Positions 53,812 through 63,362 of a stretch of 64,000 bases of DNA are shown piece after piece. This DNA is from an uncultured Varibaculum sp. (GTDB lineage Bacteria; Actinomycetota; Actinomycetes; Actinomycetales; Actinomycetaceae). The position numbers and the translations under genes are program-made. Within the stretch, counting starts at the first letter, position 1; each line of letters begins with the position of its first letter. Location of the stretch: NCBI RefSeq assembly GCF_902489465.1, contig NZ_CABTZZ010000003.1:21092-85091 (forward strand), in the 5' to 3' direction. The notes below the pieces were generated by a model. The model worked only from the letters and a program-made list of their open reading frames with translations. It ran no database searches and was not told the origin of the DNA.

Positions 53812-56061
53812 TTAATCCCCGCTGGAGTCGGCTAGGAAAAGCTTGATTGACAGTGGCTCCAGGAAAATATCGTCGCCGGCGAGGTTGAATGGGGGAGCTT
53901 CCGCTTCTGGTTCGGAAACCGCAGAATCCCAAATTTCTTGATAGGCGGTTCCTCGTCCCGGAGCTAAGCGCACATGCTTAGGATCTAGCGTCCCATTGAA
54001 AACCGCCAACAAATCCTGATCCCCGTAGGGGCGTCCCGAACGGAGCATCTGGAAAACTCGGCTGGCCGGATCATGCCAGGCGCGATCACCCATCAGCAGT
54101 CCCACCTGGTTATACCAGGAAAGATCAGGGATGCTATCTCCCGGATGTCGCTGTCCGCTCAAGTAGTTTGCGGGCCGGAAAACTGGGTGTTCACGCCGCA
54201 AAGTAATCAGCTTTCGTACTGCCACATAAAAGTCTTTTTGCCAATCCACCAGTTCCCAGTTCAGCCAGGTAGTTTCATTGTCTTGGCAATAGGCGTTATT
54301 GTTGCCGCCTTGCGTGCGGGCAAACTCGTCACCAGCCAGAATCATCGGGGTACCCGCAGAAATAAATATGGTGGTAAACAGGTTAAGCGCAGAGCGCACC
54401 CGGGCATTTAGCAGTTCCGCCAGTGGAGAGTCGCCATCTAAAGCCAGTTCCTTTTCAATACCGAGCTGGAATGCGCGCCCTTCACTACCGTGATTCCAAG
54501 ACAGGTTGTTGGGGGATCCGTCCCGGTTATTCTCCAGGTTCTCTTCGTTATGTTTATGGTCGAAGCTAACCAAATCCCCCAAGGTGAAGCCGTCGTGAGC
54601 GGTTACGAAGTTAATCGAACAGCGGGGAGGGCGCACGGCCGGGACATCCCCAACCCCATACATGTCTTGGGAACCAGAAAGCCGGGAAGCTAGTTCAAAG
54701 GGGGGAGCACCGCGAGATTCTCCCCGCGACTGGGCGCGCCCATCGGCAATCCAAAAACCGCGGACAGTATCGCGAAAACGATCATTCCAAGTAGAGAACG
54801 GTAACGGAAAATCGCTGGTACGCCAACCGTCAGGTCCCACGTCCCAAGGCTCTGCGATCATTTTCTTGTTCCGTAAAACCGGATCATCTAGGCAGGCCTG
54901 GAAGAAAGGATGGAAACGAGTGAAATGTTCCTCGCCCCGCCCGCAGGTAACACCCAGGTCAAAACGGAAGCCGTCGACTCCCACATCGCCTGCCCAATAC
55001 CGCAAAGAATCCATGATCATTTGGATCACTCGCGGATGCGCAGTATTCAAAGTGTTACCGCAGCCAGCATAATCGATATTGCCACCTTGGGAATCCAGGC
55101 GATAATACATAGCGTTATCGAGGGCGCGCCAAGAAAGTGCCTGACCGTCGCCTCCGCCCTCGCAAGTATGGTTATAAACCACGTCGAGCAGCAGTTCGAT
55201 TCCATTTTGGTGCAGGATCGAAACCATACCTCGGAACTCATCCAATACTGCCATTGGCCCGAGCATACGGGCATTCTTAGTGGCATAGGAAGGCTCAGGT
55301 GCGAAATAGGACAGGGTAGAGTACCCCCAATAGTTACTTAAACCTCGCTCGTTTAGGAACGCTTCCGATAGTTTCGCGTGCACCGGCAATAGTTCGACTG
55401 CAGTGATCCCTAAATCTTTTAAGTAGGCGATAGTGGCCGGGTGTGCCAGTCCCGCATAGGTTCCTCGTAGCTCTTCGGGTACTCCGGGCAGTTGCTTGGT
55501 TAGCCCTTTCACATGTGCCTCATAAATAACGGTATTTTCCCAAGGGGTGGCCGGACCGGGCGTTACGTCAAACTCTTTACCGGTGACCACTCCGCGCACG
55601 GTATAGGGAGCCGAGTTGGTGGGGTCTAGCTCGAAAGGATGTAGCGGATAGAGCTGATCATCGGTTTTATGGGCGTAGGTTTGACTGCAAAGCTGTACGT
55701 TTCCACTGATAGCGCGAGCATAGGGGTCGAGGGCGAGTTTATAGGGATTAAAAACGTGTCCGCGTTCCGGATTCCAAGCCCCCCAGGTGCGAAGACCATA
55801 GTAGGTGCCGGCCAATACCCCGGAAACATGGCCATGCCAGATACCATCCACCGGGCCTAAGAGACGATAACGAGTTTCGGGAGCGGTTGGTTCCGCGGAA
55901 GTAAAAAAACAGATTTCCACTGCCGAGGCATTCGGGGCTACCACCGCGATATCCACCCCGTTGCCTTCTAGGTGTACCCCCAGGCGGGTCGGATCAGCGG
56001 CACCGTCATGCACATAGGGGCTGGACGGCCTAAAAAAGTCGTCTATTACTGGTCTTGACAC
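53812..56061 (-). CDS. glgX: glycogen debranching enzyme
   Basis: Hydrolyses alpha-1,6 branches in glycogen or limit dextrin. 749 residues. The N-terminal CBM48-like domain (about 20-130) precedes the GH13_11 barrel with DVVYNHTCEGG, VDGFRFDLGVTCGR (nucleophile), IAEPWDVGPDGW (acid/base) and FVTAHDGFTLGDLVSFDHKHN. NRDGSPNNLSWN and FARTQGGNNNAYCQDN are typical of GlgX/TreX. Complete and intact. Works with GlgB and GlgE on the same alpha-glucan pool. Its 3' end is followed by element copy C and the hsdS island. Confidence 0.95.
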   Translation of the reverse strand: MSRPVIDDFFRPSSPYVHDGAADPTRLGVHLEGNGVDIAVVAPNASAVEICFFTSAEPTAPETRYRLLGPVDGIWHGHVSGVLAGTYYGLRTWGAWNPERGHVFNPYKLALDPYARAISGNVQLCSQTYAHKTDDQLYPLHPFELDPTNSAPYTVRGVVTGKEFDVTPGPATPWENTVIYEAHVKGLTKQLPGVPEELRGTYAGLAHPATIAYLKDLGITAVELLPVHAKLSEAFLNERGLSNYWGYSTLSYFAPEPSYATKNARMLGPMAVLDEFRGMVSILHQNGIELLLDVVYNHTCEGGGDGQALSWRALDNAMYYRLDSQGGNIDYAGCGNTLNTAHPRVIQMIMDSLRYWAGDVGVDGFRFDLGVTCGRGEEHFTRFHPFFQACLDDPVLRNKKMIAEPWDVGPDGWRTSDFPLPFSTWNDRFRDTVRGFWIADGRAQSRGESRGAPPFELASRLSGSQDMYGVGDVPAVRPPRCSINFVTAHDGFTLGDLVSFDHKHNEENLENNRDGSPNNLSWNHGSEGRAFQLGIEKELALDGDSPLAELLNARVRSALNLFTTIFISAGTPMILAGDEFARTQGGNNNAYCQDNETTWLNWELVDWQKDFYVAVRKLITLRREHPVFRPANYLSGQRHPGDSIPDLSWYNQVGLLMGDRAWHDPASRVFQMLRSGRPYGDQDLLAVFNGTLDPKHVRLAPGRGTAYQEIWDSAVSEPEAEAPPFNLAGDDIFLEPLSIKLFLADSSGD

Positions 56062-56138
56062 GTAGCCAATCCTATCGGCTGGGGTTCGATAGAGCTATTC
56101 CGCTAGTTAAATAAGTTTTCGTCAAACAGGTAGTTTTT

Positions 56139-56759
56139 CTACTTGCATGATGGTATCGAGCCTTTACAGTATGCAATGAATAGGGTAATAGAAAATAGTA
56201 TCCCTACTACCGGCCAACAAGTATGCCAATTTTTAGCGGTGGCGAATAGTTGCGCGGTAATACCGGCAGGAAAGAGGTGCTGGGTCACCACGATAGTGAT
56301 GAAAACTAATGTTGGTATAACTATGGATGCTGCTCTACCGGCTAAAAGTAGGGCGAGCATGGACAGGGAACCCAAAATGATAGGGGTGCCGAGAAAACCG
56401 ATTATGCCGGGAAGCTGATAGCCCAGTTCGCTCCATTTGATGCGTAAATACCAGGTGATAGGGGGTAGGCAAGGGCTAATAATCACTAAAGCGGTGAAAG
56501 TGCTGTGGATCGCCCGACGGGTTGGGGGAGCTTTAAGCTCAGCTTTATTGAAATGCGGCTTGGTAATTGTAGGGAGAAAACTGGCAGCAATGAGTGCGCA
56601 TATCTCTGCGATACCTACTGCGCGGGCAGGAAACCCGGCTTTCACGCTAACCCCGATGTAGGTCATGGGGAAAGATAGGGAAAGTATGGATAACGTAATC
56701 AGGAACAACGCGCCCACGTAGGCGTTGCGGGCGTGTAGGAATCCATTAACGGTGTTCAT
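56139..56759 (-). CDS. membrane protein of unknown function (ABC operon, third gene)
   Basis: 206 residues with about five to six hydrophobic segments (about 13-35, 47-60, 86-105, 118-140, 145-165, 178-198). No recognised motif. The ATG at 56759 overlaps the stop of the preceding membrane gene (ATGA), so it belongs to the same operon as an ABC ATPase. A second permease or accessory subunit is the simplest view; homology not recognised. Confidence 0.65.
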   Translation of the reverse strand: MNTVNGFLHARNAYVGALFLITLSILSLSFPMTYIGVSVKAGFPARAVGIAEICALIAASFLPTITKPHFNKAELKAPPTRRAIHSTFTALVIISPCLPPITWYLRIKWSELGYQLPGIIGFLGTPIILGSLSMLALLLAGRAASIVIPTLVFITIVVTQHLFPAGITAQLFATAKNWHTCWPVVGILFSITLFIAYCKGSIPSCK

Positions 56760-58066
56760 AGCGTTTTGTTTTTCAGGGAGCAGGAGGTGATGAGCTGATT
56801 TTGGGTGTGCAGGAAGGAGTTAAGTTCCCTCTCGCTCATGTGCGCAAATGTGGAGTTTACCTCCGGAGAAATATGTTCGGCTAGATTGGGGTATTGGGCG
56901 CGCTGAAGCAGCTCATGGGCGATTGCAGAATTGAGGTCGTGGCTTTCGATAGTTTTTGTCTTGTCGATGCAGCGGTCGGTGGTAGCCGCGCTCACCACTT
57001 GCCAAGCAATGCTTTCTTCCAGGCTATTAGCAACGTTTTCGCTATCATATGGACCGGAATCAATAATGATGAAAGCCTCGCTGTTTCTCGGTAAATCCTG
57101 TTCAACAGCGGCATCGTCGCTAATGGTGGTTAGTAGAGAACTGATTCCCACCTTTTGCAGCCGGGTGATACTTTTTTGTATCGCAGTGCGTGCTGGCAGG
57201 TTTTGTTCATGTAGACAGACCTGGAGCTCTTGAATCTTAAAGCAACTGGTTTTCACCGGTCGGTGAACGGTTAGTAATTCTGGTCGCCATATAAATGCGC
57301 ATCCGATCAGCGCAAGGGCGCATACTACGGGAACTATTTGGGGGAGTACAAGACTTCTCTGGCGTGCAGATGAACCTGGGTTTTTGCCTGCAAGCGGGAA
57401 ACTTAATACGCTGTAGCCTGCTAAAAGCAGCGTGCAGGCAAATATCAGCGAGAACACTGCTACTGCCGGATTGGTTTCAAAACGAGCCGAGCCTGCTACC
57501 TGGTGAACCGGAAATAGCAGAGCCAAAGGACGCAGTGCTGGTTCTGAAATTATTGCCATTAGAGCGAAAGTAGCGACCGATATCAGGGGTGCTATATAGA
57601 TTCTTTTTATTGCCAGTCCGGTGAAAAAACCGATAGCGACTAGGGTTATAACCCCAGAAAAAGTGACCAGTAAGCTCGCCCACGATAGACTTCCACCGCT
57701 CCCGTAACGGCTAGTGAAGTAAAGCAGTGGGGTGCAGCCAAGAAGATGCCCGGTAAAAGCAAATGCAACGATGATTCCCAGTTGTCGCATGGCGGTTTTA
57801 GATCGCATTTTACCGGTGCTATTGACCTGAAAAATTCCTTGTCTAGGCCAGATCATGATGGCTATGGCGCTGCTTGCACCTGCTAGTAGAGAACCAGGAA
57901 TCCACAAAGCATCGTGAAGAAAACGGTTAGTTTTTGACCAGAGGAAATAATCTGCCTGGAGGGCAGAGATGGAGGCGATGAAAGCTCCCGTCGCCATCAT
58001 CACGAATACTAAAACTAGAATAGTTTTTGGGATTGGCCACCAAGTTAGATTCTGTTTTAGCTTCAT
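56756..58066 (-). CDS. membrane protein with C-terminal soluble domain (ABC operon, second gene)
   Basis: 436 residues. About six membrane segments in the first half (12-36, 50-70, 92-115, 130-155, 160-182, 208-230), another at about 248-268, then a domain of about 165 residues with several cysteines (TSCFKIQELQVCLHEQ, TTDRCIDKT, ITSCSLK). This tail should be outside the cell if the last segment exits outward. The arrangement, membrane block plus extracellular domain, resembles permeases for peptide export or immunity, but no family is recognised. It overlaps both neighbours by four bases (translational coupling). Confidence 0.6.
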   Translation of the reverse strand: MKLKQNLTWWPIPKTILVLVFVMMATGAFIASISALQADYFLWSKTNRFLHDALWIPGSLLAGASSAIAIMIWPRQGIFQVNSTGKMRSKTAMRQLGIIVAFAFTGHLLGCTPLLYFTSRYGSGGSLSWASLLVTFSGVITLVAIGFFTGLAIKRIYIAPLISVATFALMAIISEPALRPLALLFPVHQVAGSARFETNPAVAVFSLIFACTLLLAGYSVLSFPLAGKNPGSSARQRSLVLPQIVPVVCALALIGCAFIWRPELLTVHRPVKTSCFKIQELQVCLHEQNLPARTAIQKSITRLQKVGISSLLTTISDDAAVEQDLPRNSEAFIIIDSGPYDSENVANSLEESIAWQVVSAATTDRCIDKTKTIESHDLNSAIAHELLQRAQYPNLAEHISPEVNSTFAHMSERELNSFLHTQNQLITSCSLKNKTL

Positions 58067-58779
58067 ACGACTGACGCTTTCAAAGAATCATTAACTGCCT
58101 GGTCATAGGCGCGCTCGATTGCGGTACTGGTGACGCTGTTTTCGCCGGTAAATCGGTGGACGAAATCGCTAACTGAACCAGCGAAAAATGAAGTCCCTCC
58201 GCTGAGCAGGACAATTCTTTGGGCAATTTGGGTAACGTCCTCAATTAGGTGGGTACTTAAAAGTATGCAACGGTTTTTTGATAGTTCAGAGATTGTTTGC
58301 CGCAAATGATAGCGGTGCGAAGGATCTAAACCTACTGTTGGTTCATCAAGGAGTAGTAGTCGAGGATTGTCGATTATTCCTACCGCTAGGGCTACTCGTT
58401 GCCGTTCTCCGCCGCTGAGAGTTCGCACCCGACGTTTCAGTAGTTTTTCTAAAGATAGGGCATCAATAACTTGCTTAACGCTTTGTTCTTGGGAGTCGCC
58501 ATTTTTCCCGCACAGCCACGCGGCATAGTTTAATACTTGAATTACCTTAGCTCCCGCGGGCATTTCAGAAGATTGCGGGACGTAGCCGATTTTATATTGT
58601 TCAGGTATCTGGATATTTCCAGAAGTTGGGTGCAGCGCGCCAGTAATACATTTAAAAAGAGTTGGTTTTCCAGCACCGTTCGGTCCTAAAAGTACCGTCA
58701 CGCCCTCTTCAACCTCGAAGGTGACATTAGAAAAAACGGGGTGCTTGCGGTAGGCGAAAGAAAGATTATCAATAACCAA
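58063..58779 (-). CDS. ABC transporter ATP-binding protein with altered Walker A
   Basis: 238 residues. Signature LSGGERQRVALA (about 128), Walker B LLLLDEPTVGLDP and the switch histidine in LSTHLIEDV are normal. Walker A reads GPNGAGKPT (32-40): the Ser/Thr that ligates Mg-ATP is Pro39, encoded by CCA at 58663-58665. One base change (CCA to TCA) would restore the consensus. The start is a TTG at 58779 with AAAGG eight bases upstream; stops in frame exclude longer forms. First gene of a three-gene operon with two unrecognised membrane proteins. Confidence 0.85.
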   Translation of the reverse strand: MVIDNLSFAYRKHPVFSNVTFEVEEGVTVLLGPNGAGKPTLFKCITGALHPTSGNIQIPEQYKIGYVPQSSEMPAGAKVIQVLNYAAWLCGKNGDSQEQSVKQVIDALSLEKLLKRRVRTLSGGERQRVALAVGIIDNPRLLLLDEPTVGLDPSHRYHLRQTISELSKNRCILLSTHLIEDVTQIAQRIVLLSGGTSFFAGSVSDFVHRFTGENSVTSTAIERAYDQAVNDSLKASVV

Positions 58780-58973
58780 AAAAGCAACCTTTCATTGGAG
58801 AACCGGGTGCTAACCGCAGGTAGCAATCTAGGTGGATTACCAAAGGCATCACTTGAACAGATGTAATAAGTATATAGGTGACGACAGTAACATTTGACGA
58901 AAAACTTCCTCTGTGAGCAAAGAGGACGTGCTGGCTACTTTTTCACTGGGAAAGCTTGTGGCAAGGTAGAAGT

Positions 58974-59762
58974 ATGAGGATTGTCGTAACTGTAAAACAT
59001 GTACCCAACCCGCAATCTGAGCGGCGAATCGAAAACGGTCACGTGGTGCGCGGAGAAGAAGATACTCTGAACGACCTGGACGAAAACGCCATTGAGGCGG
59101 CGCTCAGCGCGAAAGTGGCAGTACCGGAAGCCGAGATTATTGCCCTTACTATGGGGCCGGAAGGGGCAAAGAAAGCCCTGCTGCGCGCCCTCCAAATGGG
59201 GGTAGACCGGGCATATCACCTGTGCGACCCGGCCTTGGCGGGCTCGGATGTAACGGTGACTGCCCGGGTGCTAGCGCGGGCAATCCAAAAAATCGGGGAC
59301 GTGGATTTAGTGGTTTGCGGAAGTTCTTCCCTCGATGGGATGACTTCCATGCTGCCTGGAGCTTTGGCAACCACCCTGGGGTTGCCGGTAATAACCGATG
59401 CTTCCGAAGTTAGTTTCAGCGCCGAGGCCGTGGAAGCCACCAGTTATCAGGTAAGTACGGCTTTGACTTTACGGGCAGAATATCCCCTGGTGCTTTCGGT
59501 AAATGATGAAGCCAACCGGCCACACTATCCCGGATTTAAAGAAATGTTGGCGGCGAAGAAGAAACCGGTAGAGCAATGGGACTTGGCGCAGCTAGAGCTT
59601 AGCCCTAAAGAAGTAGGGGCAGCTGATTCGGGCACAGAAGTCTTGGATGCCCAGCTTTATAGCCAAGAAAAGAACCAGGGAACGATTGTTACCGACTCGG
59701 CAAACGCTGGCGAAGCACTAGCCGAATACCTGGTCGAATGCGGTTTTGCGCAGAAGAAGTAG
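58974..59762 (+). CDS. etfB: electron transfer flavoprotein, beta subunit
   Basis: 262 residues. MRIVVTVKHVPNP start and LNDLDENAIEAAL (about 33) match EtfB; DLVVCGSSSLDGMTSMLPGALATTLGLP (about 112-139) is the AMP-binding region. With EtfA it forms an FAD-containing electron carrier. The ATG at 58974 with AAGG eight bases upstream is preferred to an upstream GTG. It is followed at nine bases by etfA. In actinobacteria without obvious beta-oxidation the electron donors are unclear; none is in the window. Confidence 0.93.
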   Translation: MRIVVTVKHVPNPQSERRIENGHVVRGEEDTLNDLDENAIEAALSAKVAVPEAEIIALTMGPEGAKKALLRALQMGVDRAYHLCDPALAGSDVTVTARVLARAIQKIGDVDLVVCGSSSLDGMTSMLPGALATTLGLPVITDASEVSFSAEAVEATSYQVSTALTLRAEYPLVLSVNDEANRPHYPGFKEMLAAKKKPVEQWDLAQLELSPKEVGAADSGTEVLDAQLYSQEKNQGTIVTDSANAGEALAEYLVECGFAQKK

Positions 59763-59771
59763 GAGGAAATC

Positions 59772-60755
59772 GTGAGCGAAAAAATAGCAAAAGACGTCCT
59801 GGTTTTTGCCCACCCGGATGCGGCTCGGCCACAACATTTATCGGTAGCGGCCGCGCGCCTGATTACCCTGGCGCGCGAAATCACCAGTGGCAAGGTAGTG
59901 GCGCTCGCGCCCTCCTCTATTTCTCCTCACCATTTTTCCCAGGTCGGGGTGGCGGCAGTGCGCTATTTTGATCCGGAAGAAACCGGAACCTGGCAAGTGG
60001 GGGCAATCCTGGCTGACCTGGTGGTTTCGGCGGTTGGTACCGGAGATTTTGGGGCGGTGCTGCTGCCTTCCACCTCCTGGGGGCGTGACGGAGCTGCCCA
60101 GAGTGCGATCCTTTTAGATTCGGGGGCCAGCACCGATGTGACCAGCCTAAAAGTGGCTGGCGGGAAATTGATTGCCGGTAAATCGGTACTCGATGGCACC
60201 TGGGAAACCAGCTACTATATGCGTCGCGGGATTCCAGTAGTGGCTATGCGGACTACTGCACTTTCTGCGGTACCGGTAGCCGAAGCCGGCGAAGTAGAGA
60301 CCGAGAATCTGCCGGTTCAGCTACGCGACTCCACTAAACGGATCCAAGTAGTCTCTAGGGAAGATACCGGATCTTCACACGCGGGACTAACCGAAGCGCC
60401 AGTAGTAGTATGTGCTGGTCGTGGCGTTAACGGCGATTTTGGTCCGGCCGAACAGCTAGCCGAGATGCTGGGAGGCTCTGTCGGTGCTACCCGCGTGGCT
60501 TGCGAGCAAGGCTGGATTGACCGTGCCGCTCAAATAGGACAATCCGGGATTAGCGTTGCCCCCAACCTCTATATCGGGATGGGAATTTCCGGGGATCACC
60601 ACCACGTGTGCGGGATTCGCGGGGCCAAGAAAATCGTAGCCATCTGTGATGATCCGGAGGCGCGGATCTTTGAAATGGCAGACTTTGGGGTAGTTGGAGA
60701 CCTATTCACCGTAGTCCCGGATGCCCTCTCTAGAATCAAGCCGCTGGACGCATAG
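59772..60755 (+). CDS. etfA: electron transfer flavoprotein, alpha subunit
   Basis: 327 residues. The C-terminal FAD-binding domain is well conserved: VVVCAGRGVNGDFGPAEQLAEMLG (about 212), GMGISGDHHHVCGIRGAKKIVAI (about 275) and ADFGVVGDLFTVVPD. The GTG start at 59772 has AGGAGG overlapping the etfB stop codon. Its stop shares one base with the start of the cysteine desulfurase gene, so etfBA, the desulfurase and mnmA form one operon. Confidence 0.93.
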   Translation: MSEKIAKDVLVFAHPDAARPQHLSVAAARLITLAREITSGKVVALAPSSISPHHFSQVGVAAVRYFDPEETGTWQVGAILADLVVSAVGTGDFGAVLLPSTSWGRDGAAQSAILLDSGASTDVTSLKVAGGKLIAGKSVLDGTWETSYYMRRGIPVVAMRTTALSAVPVAEAGEVETENLPVQLRDSTKRIQVVSREDTGSSHAGLTEAPVVVCAGRGVNGDFGPAEQLAEMLGGSVGATRVACEQGWIDRAAQIGQSGISVAPNLYIGMGISGDHHHVCGIRGAKKIVAICDDPEARIFEMADFGVVGDLFTVVPDALSRIKPLDA

Positions 60756-62014
60756 TGCAGCTAACCTACCTCGATAACGCGGCCTCCGAGCCGCTACGCC
60801 CGCAAGCGTTAGCGGCTATGAATGAGGCTGCTGCTAGCCTTGCCGGAATCGGGGCTAACCCGTCTTCTGCGCATGCGGCGGGACGTAAAGCGGCCGCGCT
60901 GCTAGAAACTGCGCGCTCCCAGATAGCGAGGGCGCTAGGCGCCGAACCGGCAGAGGTTATTTTCACCGGGGGCGGCACAGATTCTTGCGCCCTAGCCTTA
61001 CGCGGCCTGGCTAGGGCAGCGCGCCGCCAAGATCCCCGCCGCAACCAAATAGTGATTAGCCAGGTAGAGCATGATGCCGTTGGGAGTAATGCCCGCGACT
61101 TGGCAGCAGATGGATTCGAGCTGAAAGTGCTTCCAGTTACTTCCCAAGGGGTAGTTGATTTAGAGGACGTGCGCAGCCTTAATCCTGCCACCGTGGCAGT
61201 ACTGTCGGTGATGAGCGTGTGTAACGAGAATGGCGTTATTCAGCCTCTTCGCGACATCTGTCAGATTGTGCGGGAAAAAGAACGTAAATACGTACCGGAA
61301 AATGATGCTGTTCTTCCTGAAATATCTCTACCTGGTAATACTTCCAGGAAAAGTGCAGATAAAAGCCGGATTGCTATCCACACTGACGCGATAGCCGCCG
61401 CCGGGCGCCAAGAAATAAACTTCGCCAAATCGCCCGTAGATGTCCTTTCTCTCGCCTGTCACAAAGTGGGCGGTCCGGCGTCCTTGGGAATTCTGCTAGC
61501 TCGCCGGGAAGTAAACATTGCTAGTGACCGGCTGGGAGGCGGTCAAGAGCGGGCGCTTAGAGCTGGTACTCAAGATGTGATCGCTGCGGTAGGGGCAGCG
61601 GCAGCTTTTACGGCAGCCCAGCAGGAAATGGCAGAAACTACCCGCCGTCACCAGCAGTTACGAGAAAAACTATTACAAGGAGCGCTAGCAATACCGGGAG
61701 TAAAACTAGCTAGCAAAGCCCCGGCAGTACCCGGCATTGTCCAGTTTGTGCTGCAAGGTGCAGAAGCCGAAGGGCTGCTATTTGCCCTGGATCAGGCGGG
61801 AATCTGTGCTTCTGCCGGGTCAGCTTGCCACACCGGGGTAGCCCGCCCCTCCCCGGTACTATTAGCGCAAGGCTACAGCGAACAGGACGCCCTCGGATCT
61901 TTACGGATATCTTTTGGCTGGTCCACCCGGAAAGATGACGTAGACCGGTTTTTACAGGCACTACCGCAAGCCCTAAGTGCCTCCCGGAAACTAGCAGAGC
62001 GGGAGAGGAAATAA
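60755..62014 (+). CDS. cysteine desulfurase (IscS/NifS family) with insertion
   Basis: 419 residues, PLP-dependent. YLDNAASEPLRP start, GGGTDSCALAL, the PLP-aspartate in HTDAIAAAG, the PLP-lysine in LSLACHKVGG (about 233), and the sulfur-carrying Cys in SAGSACHTGVARPS (about 352) are visible. Compared with typical IscS there are about 20-25 extra polar residues between REKE (about 175) and the HTD motif (about 207), rich in charged residues. It immediately precedes mnmA (no spacer), and should hand sulfur to MnmA for tRNA 2-thiouridine. GTG start overlaps the etfA stop. Confidence 0.93.
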   Translation: MQLTYLDNAASEPLRPQALAAMNEAAASLAGIGANPSSAHAAGRKAAALLETARSQIARALGAEPAEVIFTGGGTDSCALALRGLARAARRQDPRRNQIVISQVEHDAVGSNARDLAADGFELKVLPVTSQGVVDLEDVRSLNPATVAVLSVMSVCNENGVIQPLRDICQIVREKERKYVPENDAVLPEISLPGNTSRKSADKSRIAIHTDAIAAAGRQEINFAKSPVDVLSLACHKVGGPASLGILLARREVNIASDRLGGGQERALRAGTQDVIAAVGAAAAFTAAQQEMAETTRRHQQLREKLLQGALAIPGVKLASKAPAVPGIVQFVLQGAEAEGLLFALDQAGICASAGSACHTGVARPSPVLLAQGYSEQDALGSLRISFGWSTRKDDVDRFLQALPQALSASRKLAERERK

Positions 62015-63121
62015 ATGAAAGTATTAGCAGCGCTCTCTGGTGGAGTAGATTCCGCGGTCGCCGCCGCCCTCGCAGTCGAGGCCGGACACGACGTTACCGC
62101 CGTACATATGGCGCTAAGCGCTAACCAGACCCAAAACCGTTGCGGCTCGCGCGGATGCTGCACGGTAGAAGACGCCTCCGATGCCCGCCTGGCTGCCTCC
62201 ATGCTGGGGATACCGTTTTACGTGTGGGATATGGCGGAAACCTTCGAACAAACCGTAGTAGAAGATTTCCTCAATGAATACCGCCGGGGACGCACCCCCA
62301 ACCCCTGTGTGCGCTGCAACGAGTTCGTAAAATTTAGGGAACTTGCTACCCGCGCCGATGCCCTGGGATTCGATGCGGTGTGTACCGGACATTACGCGCG
62401 TGTGATCACTGGGCCAGCTGGAGTAGAACTACACCGCGCCAAATGCATCGAAAAAGACCAATCCTACGTATTAGCGGTAATGGGGCGGGAAGCTCTCGAG
62501 AAAGTGATATTCCCGCTAGGGGAGTATGAATCGAAAAGCCAGGTGCGTGCAGAAGCCGAGCAGCGCGGCCTGCCCATGTCTGCCAAACCAGATTCCTACG
62601 ATATTTGTTTTATCGCGGATGGGGACACTCGCGGATTTTTGCGTTCCAACCTGGGCAGTAAAGCCGGAAAAATCGTGGACACAGAAGGTAAGGAAGTGGG
62701 AACCCACTCCGGCGCCTATCAATACACTATCGGGCAACGCAAAGGGCTAAACCTGGGTCGGCCGGCTGCCGATGGTCGCCCTCGCTACGTACTAGGTACC
62801 GATATGAAAACCAATACGGTAGTAGTCGGCGCCAACGAGCTACTCAGCGTAGATGCCATCACCGCCACCGGCGCGGTGTTACTGACTGAGCCAGATGATC
62901 CGGCACTATCCGGGCAGGCAGAAGTAACTTTGCAGTATCGCGCCCACGGGAGCGAAGTACCAGCGAAAGTGTACCTAGAGGCAGACGGCACCTTGCGCGC
63001 TCAGCTGCTCACCCCCACCCGCGCGGTCGCCTCCGGACAATCCCTGGTGGTCTATGTCGGAGATCGCGCAATCTGTGAGGCAACTATCGAAGAGGCGTTT
63101 CGGCAGGAAAAGGGGCAGTAG
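62015..63121 (+). CDS. mnmA: tRNA-specific 2-thiouridylase
   Basis: Makes s2U34 in tRNAs for Lys, Glu and Gln. 368 residues. The PP-loop LSGGVDSAVAAALA is at residues 6-19, the first catalytic Cys in PNPCVRCNEFVKF (about 98), TGHYARV, the KDQSYVLAVMG motif (about 148) and the second Cys in DSYDICFIADGD (about 197). The central and C-terminal beta-barrel domains are complete. The ATG directly follows the desulfurase stop codon. One variation is a cysteine-rich stretch near residue 45 (RCGSRGCCTVEDASDA). Confidence 0.96.
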   Translation: MKVLAALSGGVDSAVAAALAVEAGHDVTAVHMALSANQTQNRCGSRGCCTVEDASDARLAASMLGIPFYVWDMAETFEQTVVEDFLNEYRRGRTPNPCVRCNEFVKFRELATRADALGFDAVCTGHYARVITGPAGVELHRAKCIEKDQSYVLAVMGREALEKVIFPLGEYESKSQVRAEAEQRGLPMSAKPDSYDICFIADGDTRGFLRSNLGSKAGKIVDTEGKEVGTHSGAYQYTIGQRKGLNLGRPAADGRPRYVLGTDMKTNTVVVGANELLSVDAITATGAVLLTEPDDPALSGQAEVTLQYRAHGSEVPAKVYLEADGTLRAQLLTPTRAVASGQSLVVYVGDRAICEATIEEAFRQEKGQ

Positions 63122-63174
63122 CCAATTCTGGGACTGGAAAGGGCAGTGCTCCTTAGGTTAATATATTCAAGCCA

Positions 63175-63259
63175 GCGCGAGTGGCGGAATTGGTAGACGC
63201 GCTAGATTTAGGTTCTAGTGTCTTACGACGTGCGGGTTCAAGTCCCGCCTCGCGTACCA
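63175..63259 (+). tRNA. tRNA-Leu (anticodon UAG)
   Basis: Class II tRNA with encoded CCA. Acceptor GCGCGAG pairs with CTCGCGT (first pair G-U). The anticodon stem CTAGA/TCTAG encloses TTTAGGT, giving UAG. There is a variable arm (TGTCTTACGACG) and T-loop GGTTCAAGTCC. A TATATT box lies about ten bases upstream. Confidence 0.97.
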
Positions 63260-63362
63260 GCTATAGCGGCTCTGACCAGCTTAAATAAAATGGTAGAGTT
63301 TAAAACAATACTGCGTTTCGGCGCTAGTATCTCTACGTTTAACTATTTAAGAGGGAGTGTCC

